This document shows positions 57,990-64,000 of a stretch of 64,000 nt of DNA, in pieces. Below the pieces are notes generated by a model. It did no database searches, was not told the DNA's origin, and was given only the letters and a program-made list of their open reading frames with translations. Numbering within the stretch: the stretch's first letter is position 1; each line of letters opens with the position of its first letter. This DNA comes from Mycolicibacterium baixiangningiae (GTDB lineage: Bacteria; Actinomycetota; Actinomycetes; Mycobacteriales; Mycobacteriaceae): positions 1,116,001-1,180,000 of the forward strand of contig NZ_CP066218.1 in assembly GCF_016313185.1 (NCBI RefSeq). Reading direction: 5' to 3'. A program made the translations under genes and the position numbers.

Positions 57990-59915
57990 GTGGCCAATCC
58001 CGACTCCCGCGCCCTGATTTCGGCGCCCGCGATCGCTGCTCGGCGGGCGCAGCCGAGAGCCAGCTCCGACCTGTGGCGGCTGCTCCCGTACCTGATGCCC
58101 TACCGGGTGCGCTGGATCGCCATGCTCGTCGTCGCGGTCGCGAGCCTCGGCGCGACGATCTCCATCCCCCTGATGACCAAGGCGGTCATCGACGGGCCGG
58201 TGCGCCACCAGGATCAGCACGGGCTGTGGGTGCTCGGCGCCGCGGCGATGGGCGTCGGCATCACCGAGGCCGTGCTGTGGTTCATCCGCCGGTGGTTGGT
58301 CTCGCGCGCCACCATGGGCGTCGAGGCGGACATCCGCAAGGACCTCTACGCGCGGCTGCAGATCCTGCCGATGAGTTTCCACGGCCGCTGGCAGTCCGGT
58401 CAGTTGTTGTCGCGGATGATGAACGATCTGTCCACGATCCGTCGGTTCATGTCGTTCGGCCTGGTGTTCCTCATCCTCAACGGCCTGCAGATCGTCGTCG
58501 TCACCGCGATCCTGCTGGCGATGTACTGGCCGCTGGGCGTGGTCGTGCTGGTGTCGATCGTGCCGATCACGTTGACCGTGCTGCACTTCCAGCGGGAGTA
58601 CACCCGGCTGTCGCGGCTGGCGCAGGATCAGTCCGGCCATGTCGCCACCCACGTCGAGGAGTCGGCGCTGGGCCTGCGGGTGGTGAAGTCCTTCGGCCGC
58701 GAGCAGTACGTCTACGACCGGTTCGACGAGCAGCTGACTGACCTCTACGACACCCAGGTCGCCCGGGTGTCGGTGTCGGCGAAGTTCTGGACCCTGTTGG
58801 AGGTCATCCCGAACCTGACGCTGATCGTGGTGCTCGGGTTCGGCGCGTACGCCGCCGGCCACGGGTACGTCACCCTGGGCACGCTGGTCGCCTTCATCAC
58901 GATGATGTTGTCGCTGGTGTGGCCGATCGCGTCGCTGGGTTTCCTGCTGTCGATGATGCAGGAGTCCTACACCGCGGCCAACCGCATCGCCGAGATCTTC
59001 GACGCGCCACGGGAGATCACCGATGGCCCCCGCAACGACACCCCGCGGGGCGGGCGCCTGGAACTCGTCGACGTCGGCTTCAGATTCCCCGACAGCGAGG
59101 AGTGGGCGCTCCGGCACGTCAGCATGACGGTCGAACCGGGGGAGACGCTGGCACTGGTCGGTGCGACCGGGTCGGGAAAGTCGGTGCTGACGGCGCTGCT
59201 GTCCCGGCTCTACGACGTCACCGAGGGTTCGATCCGCATCGACGGCGTGGACATCCGGGAGCTGTCGCTGCCCGCGCTGCGCCAGGCCGTCGCGACCGCG
59301 TTCGAGGACCCGACGCTGTTCTCGATGTCGGTCGCGGAGAACCTGCGGCTCGGCCGGCCCGACGCGTCCGAGGCGCAACTCGCCCAAGCCATCGAGGTGG
59401 CCGCCGCGCAATTCGTCTACGACCTGCCGTTCGGGCTGGACACCCGCATCGGCGAGCAGGGGATGAGCCTGTCCGGCGGTCAGCGGCAACGTCTTTCGCT
59501 GGCCCGCGCGATCCTCGCCGCCCCGAGGATCCTCGTCCTCGACGACACGCTGTCCGCGCTCGACGTGCACACCGAGGCGGTCGTGGAGGAGGCGCTGCGC
59601 CGGGTACTGCATGCGGTGACGGGCATCGTCGTCGCGCACCGGGCGTCGACGGTGCTGCTCGCGGACAAGGTCGCGCTGCTCGAGAACGGCACGGTCACCC
59701 ACGTCGGCACCCACGCGCAGCTGCTCGCCGGCGTGCCGCAGTACCGCTACCTGCTGGCCGCTGACGACGAACTCGACGACGGCGCCGAACGCGTCGGCGC
59801 CTGGGAGGACGACGACGCCCGCGAGCGCCTCGACCACACCTACGCCGAGCGGGAGGCGGCCGACGAGGCCTGCGCCGATCCCCGGTTCGTGACCTCGGAG
59901 GCCGAACGCCGATGA
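57990..59915 (+). CDS. ABC exporter half-transporter with degenerate ATP site
   Basis: A 641-residue ABC exporter with six membrane segments (about 40-320) and an ATPase domain. Walker A LVGATGSGKSV, signature LSGGQRQR and switch VAHRAST are intact, but Walker B reads ILVLDDTLSALD, so the catalytic glutamate is aspartate, and the Q-loop reads TAFEDPTLF, with glutamate for glutamine. The acidic C-terminal tail (DDELDDGAERVGAWEDDDAR, in part) is extra. This pattern is known for the non-catalytic side of heterodimeric exporters. The next gene overlaps it (ATGA) and supplies the partner. GTG 57990 is the start. Confidence 0.92.
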   Translation: MANPDSRALISAPAIAARRAQPRASSDLWRLLPYLMPYRVRWIAMLVVAVASLGATISIPLMTKAVIDGPVRHQDQHGLWVLGAAAMGVGITEAVLWFIRRWLVSRATMGVEADIRKDLYARLQILPMSFHGRWQSGQLLSRMMNDLSTIRRFMSFGLVFLILNGLQIVVVTAILLAMYWPLGVVVLVSIVPITLTVLHFQREYTRLSRLAQDQSGHVATHVEESALGLRVVKSFGREQYVYDRFDEQLTDLYDTQVARVSVSAKFWTLLEVIPNLTLIVVLGFGAYAAGHGYVTLGTLVAFITMMLSLVWPIASLGFLLSMMQESYTAANRIAEIFDAPREITDGPRNDTPRGGRLELVDVGFRFPDSEEWALRHVSMTVEPGETLALVGATGSGKSVLTALLSRLYDVTEGSIRIDGVDIRELSLPALRQAVATAFEDPTLFSMSVAENLRLGRPDASEAQLAQAIEVAAAQFVYDLPFGLDTRIGEQGMSLSGGQRQRLSLARAILAAPRILVLDDTLSALDVHTEAVVEEALRRVLHAVTGIVVAHRASTVLLADKVALLENGTVTHVGTHAQLLAGVPQYRYLLAADDELDDGAERVGAWEDDDARERLDHTYAEREAADEACADPRFVTSEAERR

Positions 59916-61738
59916 GCGTCACCGACTGGCGCGGACGCGTCAAAGAGCAAGACGGGGACGACGACCTCCCGATCGACGAGAGCGTGCCGCGTCGCCGCGA
60001 GGCCCGGGCGCTGCTGTGGAACCTGCTCAAGCCCTACCGGGTCACGGTGTTCCTGCTCGCGCTCGTTGTGGTGGTGGAGAACGTCGCGCGGCTGTCGGTT
60101 CCCCTGCTGGTGCAGCGCGGGATCGACCACGGCATCCCCCCGCTGCTCGAGGGCGGGCCGGCGCGTGAGCTGATGCTGATCGTCGGCGCGTTGTGCGGGG
60201 TCGTGGTGGTCCAGGCACTCAGCCGGATGTTCTTCCTGCGCCGATCCGGCCGGATCGGGCAGAAGGTGCTGCTGGAGTTGCGCCGCAGGGTGTTCCGGCA
60301 TTTTCAGCGCCTCGACATCGCCTTCCACGACCGGTACACCTCAGGCCGGGTGGTCAGCCGATCGACCAACGACGTCGAAGCCATCCAGGACATGCTGGAG
60401 ACCGGTTTCGACAGCCTGATCACCGCGGTGCTCACGCTGGTCGGCACGTCGATCCTGCTGGTGACGCTCGACGTGAAGCTGGGGCTGATGTGCCTGGCCG
60501 CGGTCCCGATCCTGGTGGCGCTGGTGTGGTGGTTCCGCACCGAATCGGCCAAGACGTACCGCAAGGTGCGCGAGAGTGCCGCGCTGGTGATCGTGCAGTT
60601 CGTCGAGACGATGACCGGCATCAAGGCCGTGCAGGCGTACCGCCGCGAACCGCGCAACCAGGAGATCTTCGAAGACATCGCCGACGAGTACCGCCAGATC
60701 AACGAGCGGACGTTCCGGCTGCTGGCCATTTTCATGCCCGGTGTGAAGCTGGTCGGCAACATCACCACAGGGGTGGTGCTGCTCTACGGCGGCTCGCTGG
60801 CGCTGCAGGGTGAGATGACGATCGGCACCCTGACCGCGTTCCTGCTCTACCTGCGGATGTTCTTCGAACCGATGCAGGAGATCTCCCAGTTCTTCAACAC
60901 TTTTCAGTCGGCGTCCTCGGCGCTGGAGAAGCTGGCCGGGGTGCTCGCCGAGAAGCCGGGCATCCAGGACCCCGACGATCCGGTGGAGCTGACGTCGGTG
61001 CGGGGCGAGGTCGCCTTCCACGACGTGACGTTCGGCTACTCGCCGGACCGCCCGGTGCTGCCTGACCTGTCGCTGACGGTCCCGGCCGGCCAGACCGTCG
61101 CGCTGGTCGGCACGACCGGTGCCGGCAAGACGACGATCGCCAAGTTGATCGCCCGGTTCTACGATCCGATATCCGGGTCGGTGACGCTCGACGGGACCGA
61201 TCTGCGCCGGCTGTCGCAGAGCGAACTGCGCAGGCATGTCGTGATGGTGACGCAGGAGAACTTCATGTTCGAGGGCACGGTCGCCGACAACATCCGGTTC
61301 GGCAAACCCGACGCCACCGACGACGAGGTGCGTGCGGCCGCGGAGGCCGTTGGCGCCGACCGGTTCATCGACTCGCTACCGGAGGGGTATGACACCGACG
61401 TCGCCAAGCGCGGCGGCCGACTGTCGGCGGGGCAGCGCCAGCTCGTCGCGTTCGCGCGGGCGTTCCTGGCGGATCCCGCGGTGCTGATCCTCGACGAGGC
61501 GACGTCGTCGCTGGACATCCCGAGCGAGCGAATGGTGCAGCGGGCGTTGGAGACGGTGCTGTCCGACCGCACCGCGCTGGTGATCGCGCACCGCCTGTCG
61601 ACGGTAGCGATCGCCGACCGGGTGCTGGTGCTCGAGGGCGGTCGCATCGTCGAGGACGGCGCTCCCGCGGAGCTGACCGGGCGCGACGGCGGCAGGTATG
61701 CGGCACTGAACCGGGCGTGGGAGCAGTCGCTGGCCTAG
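59912..61738 (+). CDS. ABC exporter half-transporter, heterodimer partner
   Basis: A 608-residue exporter with six membrane segments (about 40-320) and an ATPase domain. Walker A LVGTTGAGKTT, Q-loop MVTQENFMF, Walker B VLILDEATSSLD with the catalytic glutamate, and IAHRLST are intact, but the signature reads RLSAGQRQL rather than LSGGQ. The altered signature would face the degenerate Walker site of the preceding protein, while its own good Walker site meets that protein's normal LSGGQ. Start ATG 59912 overlaps the upstream stop (ATGA). The substrate is unknown; lipids or drugs are typical. Confidence 0.93.
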   Translation: MSVTDWRGRVKEQDGDDDLPIDESVPRRREARALLWNLLKPYRVTVFLLALVVVVENVARLSVPLLVQRGIDHGIPPLLEGGPARELMLIVGALCGVVVVQALSRMFFLRRSGRIGQKVLLELRRRVFRHFQRLDIAFHDRYTSGRVVSRSTNDVEAIQDMLETGFDSLITAVLTLVGTSILLVTLDVKLGLMCLAAVPILVALVWWFRTESAKTYRKVRESAALVIVQFVETMTGIKAVQAYRREPRNQEIFEDIADEYRQINERTFRLLAIFMPGVKLVGNITTGVVLLYGGSLALQGEMTIGTLTAFLLYLRMFFEPMQEISQFFNTFQSASSALEKLAGVLAEKPGIQDPDDPVELTSVRGEVAFHDVTFGYSPDRPVLPDLSLTVPAGQTVALVGTTGAGKTTIAKLIARFYDPISGSVTLDGTDLRRLSQSELRRHVVMVTQENFMFEGTVADNIRFGKPDATDDEVRAAAEAVGADRFIDSLPEGYDTDVAKRGGRLSAGQRQLVAFARAFLADPAVLILDEATSSLDIPSERMVQRALETVLSDRTALVIAHRLSTVAIADRVLVLEGGRIVEDGAPAELTGRDGGRYAALNRAWEQSLA

Positions 61739-61796
61739 CGCGTGACGCGTCGCGGCGCGTTGCGGCGCCGCGACATTGCACTCACGCAGGCCGCTC

Positions 61797-61828
61797 CTCG
61801 CACTTTCGCTGCGTGTGTTCAGTTTCGC
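61797..61828. repeat. Upstream copy of a 32-bp repeat flanking the nuclease-like gene
   Basis: CTCGCACTTTCGCTGCGT plus a 14-base tail ending TTTCGC. The same core recurs at 62718-62749 and 62845-62876 with a few changes in the tail. It lies in the 123-bp gap after the ABC exporter gene. Confidence 0.7.
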
Positions 61829-61861
61829 CAGCTTGTCGGTGCGCGGTGCCAGGATCCCGTC

Positions 61862-62737
61862 ATGGGGAGGATCTTCATCGGCACGGAGGCGTTGGCGAGC
61901 GGCGCCGTCACACGGCATGAGCTGGCGCGCTGGCACCTACGCATCTATCCGGACGTGTATTGCCCTAGGCAGTTGGAGCTGTCGCTGAAGGACAGGATCT
62001 ACGCGGCCTGGCTGTGGTCGCGGCGGCGCGCGGTGATCGGTGGACTGTCGGCCGCCGCGATGCAGGGTGCGCCGTGGATCGACGACGACATTCCGATCGA
62101 ATTGATCTGGAACAACGGACGCGCACCCGACGGCCTGCTCGTCCGCAACGACACGCTGGCCGCCGATGAGGTCGACCGCTTCGGTCGGCTACCCGTGACG
62201 AATTGCGCGCGAACGGCTTTCGATCTCGGTCGACGGCTGCCACGCGACGACGCTGTCGCCCGGATCGATGCGCTGATGTGGGCGCAGCGCTTCGCCCGCG
62301 ACGACGTCGTCTCGTTGGCAACGCGATATCCGCGGGCGCGCGGACTGAAAGCCCTCCGCGTCGCCGTGCCGCTCATCGACGCCGGCGCGGCTTCGCCGAA
62401 GGAGACCTGGCTGCGGCTGCTTCTGATCGACAACGGGTACCACTCGCTGACCACGCAGATCCCGGTCTTCGACCGCGAAGGCTTGATCGGCGTCGCGGAT
62501 ATGGGTTGGCCCGAGCTGAGGATTGCGGTCGAGTACGACGGCGACTACCACCGGACGAATCGCAGGCGCTACGTGATGGATCAGCGCAAGTTGCGCCGGC
62601 TCGGGGCGCTCGGCTGGATCGTCGTCCGGGTGATCGCCGAGGACGACGAGGCGGACATTCTTGCGCGGGTCGAACAGGCGCGCAGTGTTCGCGAGATCGA
62701 ACTGGCGCAGGGGCCCTCTCGCACTTTCGCTGCGTAG
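61862..62737 (+). CDS. AbiEi-like N-terminus plus DUF559/Vsr-like nuclease-fold protein
   Basis: A 291-residue protein of a family that is abundant in mycobacteria and other actinobacteria but functionally unassigned. The first 50 residues resemble the winged-helix start of AbiEi-type proteins (VTRHELARWHLRIYPDVYCPR, in part). The C-terminal 90 residues match a Vsr/DUF559-type PD-(D/E)XK fold: VADMGWPELRIAVEYDGDYH followed by RRRYVMDQRKLRRLGALGWIVVRV (in part), with the expected acidic residues. ATG 61862 is the best start; the frame is open 40 codons further upstream through a repeat copy. The last eleven codons (LAQGPSRTFAA) lie inside the downstream repeat. It may bind or nick DNA, or act in defence; neither is shown. 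Confidence 0.72.
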   Translation: MGRIFIGTEALASGAVTRHELARWHLRIYPDVYCPRQLELSLKDRIYAAWLWSRRRAVIGGLSAAAMQGAPWIDDDIPIELIWNNGRAPDGLLVRNDTLAADEVDRFGRLPVTNCARTAFDLGRRLPRDDAVARIDALMWAQRFARDDVVSLATRYPRARGLKALRVAVPLIDAGAASPKETWLRLLLIDNGYHSLTTQIPVFDREGLIGVADMGWPELRIAVEYDGDYHRTNRRRYVMDQRKLRRLGALGWIVVRVIAEDDEADILARVEQARSVREIELAQGPSRTFAA

Positions 62738-62747
62738 GTTCAGTCTC
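62637..62747. repeat. First copy of a 111-bp direct duplication
   Basis: The copy covers the last 33 codons and stop of the nuclease-like gene and 10 bp beyond. It matches 62764-62874 at all but three positions. The 32-bp core repeat is inside it (62718-62749). Confidence 0.92.
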
Positions 62748-62763
62748 ACGTTGTAACGCGACC

Positions 62764-62874
62764 CCGAGGACGACGAGGCGGACATTCTTGCGCGGGTCGA
62801 ACAGGCGCGCAGTGTTCGCGAGATTGAACTGGCGCAGGGGCCCTCTCGCACTTTCGCTGCGTAGCTTCAATCTC
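62764..62874. pseudogene. Second copy of the 111-bp duplication: gene-end remnant
   Basis: A near-identical copy of the nuclease-like gene's 3' end, 127 bp downstream of the first. It still reads GluAspAspGluAla... through the stop in one frame but has no start of its own, so it is a non-functional gene fragment. It contains a core repeat (62845-62876) and, on the other strand, the stop codon of the GGDEF gene at 62867-62869. Confidence 0.85.
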
Positions 62875-63949
62875 GCGCGGTGCAGTGGTGGTGGAACTTG
62901 TTGCCGCCGGCCCGTTTCGCCTCGTACATCGCGGCGTCGGCGGCGCAGACGAGGTGTTCGAGCGTGGACTGGTGAACGCCGCGCGTCGACGTCAGCGCCG
63001 TACATGCCGTGCCCACGCTCGCCGTGACGGGTTCGGGTAGCGCGGCGATCTCTTCGCAGATCCGCTTCGCCAGCGGTGTGGGATCGGCGGTTTCCCACAC
63101 GGTGGCGACGACGAACTCTTCGCCACCGCTTCGACCGATCGCCGCCGAGGCGCCGACCACCGCCCGCGACAGGGCGCGTCCCACCGCCATGAGCGTCTCA
63201 TCGCCGACCTGATGCCCGTATGTGTCGTTGATTCGTTTGAAGTCGTCGAGATCCACCACCACGACGACCAGGTGCCAGTCGGCGTGTGCCGGCCCGGCGA
63301 CGCGCAACTTCGCGCTCTGTGCGTAGAAGGCCCGCCTGTTGAGCAGTCCGGTGAGCGGATCGCGATCGGCCTGCGCCAGATCGACGCCGAGCGCCCGCAC
63401 CAGAACGTGGATCGCCACCGGCATGGCGATGTTGATCTGCAGCACGATGAACAGGTCGACGACGGCCATTGCCGTATGGCCCGACAGCGCAAGTCGGGTC
63501 GCGGCGGCCACACCGACAGCGGTGGTTAGGGCGAAGTTGAACAGCACCAGGGCCGTCGAGTGGAAGAACGCGATGTAGGCGGCGATGGTGGCGAAGGAGA
63601 TGCAACCGATGAGCGCCCCAGCCGGGTGCGGGTAGGCCAGGCACGACAACGCTATGGAGGCGCTGGACACCAGAGCGAAGGCGACCGATTGGGCGTGTGT
63701 CGGCCAGCGCCACGTCCATAGCGCCACGCCGGCGATCCCCCCGCCGACCGCGAGCCATGTCATGGCGGTCGGCACGACCGCCTCCGGCCCGTCGAAATAC
63801 AGTAAGACCAGAAGACAGATCGACAACGACGCCGCGATACCGGCCATCATGAACCTGACCGCCCCGGTCATCCCGCGAGCGGCCAGGTAGTCGGTCATCC
63901 ACTCATAGTGGTGGGGATGTGACCACCACTTGTTCGACAACGCTGCCAT
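62867..63949 (-). CDS. Membrane-bound diguanylate cyclase (GGDEF protein)
   Basis: A 360-residue protein with about six membrane segments in residues 30-190 and a C-terminal GGDEF domain (about 195-355). The domain shows DPLTGLLNRRAF, the metal-binding VVVDLDDFKRINDTYGHQVGD (in part) and the active loop SGGEEF (275-279). No RxxD inhibitory site precedes the loop. It would make cyclic di-GMP from GTP; the membrane part may sense a signal. ATG 63949 is chosen; M18 and M27 are alternatives. The C-terminal residues and stop lie in the duplicated 111-bp segment, so the original 3' end may have been replaced. Confidence 0.9.
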   Translation of the reverse strand: MAALSNKWWSHPHHYEWMTDYLAARGMTGAVRFMMAGIAASLSICLLVLLYFDGPEAVVPTAMTWLAVGGGIAGVALWTWRWPTHAQSVAFALVSSASIALSCLAYPHPAGALIGCISFATIAAYIAFFHSTALVLFNFALTTAVGVAAATRLALSGHTAMAVVDLFIVLQINIAMPVAIHVLVRALGVDLAQADRDPLTGLLNRRAFYAQSAKLRVAGPAHADWHLVVVVVDLDDFKRINDTYGHQVGDETLMAVGRALSRAVVGASAAIGRSGGEEFVVATVWETADPTPLAKRICEEIAALPEPVTASVGTACTALTSTRGVHQSTLEHLVCAADAAMYEAKRAGGNKFHHHCTARD

Positions 63950-64000
63950 CTTCGCCGCCCCCGGATCGCAGCTGATCGTGATCTTCCCGTTTTTGCTTGC
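63950..64000. other. Window end, no feature seen
   Basis: The last 51 bases lie upstream of the GGDEF gene. No complete gene, promoter motif or repeat was recognised in this short stretch. Confidence 0.5.

Noticed and set aside
57705..59837. A 710-codon minus-strand frame opposite the ABC exporter gene
   Set aside because: It lacks any recognisable motif and is fully antisense to a protein with complete ABC motifs.

Overview
The window is a G+C-rich chromosomal segment from a Mycobacterium/Mycolicibacterium species, probably an environmental rapid grower. Gene order follows the Mycobacterium tuberculosis block from about Rv0854 to Rv0903c: dapC, fadA-fadB, the XPB helicase pair, moaC-mog-moaE, rpfA, moaD-moaA, cspB, sepH, serC, fprB, citA, gltA2 and prrB-prrA. 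Between these landmarks lie genes that the tubercle bacillus has elsewhere or lacks: F420-type oxidoreductases, a peptide transporter operon, an ABC exporter cluster and a GGDEF protein. Synteny and family statements come from recall; no database search was run.

Region by region. 1-10.4 kb: lipid and redox metabolism (SRPBCC protein, two LLM-type F420 enzymes, aminotransferase DapC, an Old Yellow Enzyme, the FadA/FadB beta-oxidation complex, an acyl-CoA synthetase and an F420/FMN split-barrel protein). 10.4-14.7 kb: accessory genes (an atypical SDR divergent from a LysR regulator, a cupin, a proline-rich exported protein, an ethanolamine/amino-acid permease). 14.7-18.7 kb: XPB helicase and its partner. 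18.7-23.8 kb: molybdenum-cofactor genes on both sides of rpfA, whose 431-bp upstream region carries a c-di-AMP riboswitch and a CRP-like site. 24-33 kb: cspB, a xi-class GST-like enzyme, an MFS protein, small conserved actinobacterial proteins, a MarR regulator, an RNA methyltransferase, sepH and serC. 33-42.3 kb: an AurF-type diiron oxygenase next to the 7Fe ferredoxin/ferredoxin reductase FprB, then citA, pdxH, an MFS exporter, a TetR regulator and gltA2. 42.4-51.2 kb: a drug-efflux MFS with a MarR regulator, then a five-gene peptide uptake operon ending in a C69 hydrolase. 51.2-56 kb: an exported protein, a phytoene-desaturase-like flavoprotein that seems to start at CTG, FKBP, and prrB/prrA. 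56-61.7 kb: one self-sufficient ABC exporter half-transporter followed by a pair with the asymmetric ATP sites of a heterodimer. 61.7-64 kb: a nuclease-like gene bounded by short repeats, a 111-bp near-tandem duplication, and a diguanylate cyclase whose stop codon lies in that duplication.

Expression signals. Many genes overlap by ATGA or GTGA, and several have a -10-like hexamer 6-9 bases before the start codon, as expected for leaderless mycobacterial transcripts. Several intergenic gaps hold long inverted repeats that look like terminators. No tRNA, rRNA, CRISPR array, prophage or insertion sequence was seen. Only the gap upstream of rpfA exceeds 300 bases, and its contents are described. 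The strongest leads are the diiron oxygenase/FprB pair, the riboswitch plus CRP control of rpfA, the peptide transporter/C69 hydrolase operon, the heterodimeric exporter, the CTG start, and the repeat-bounded nuclease-like gene.
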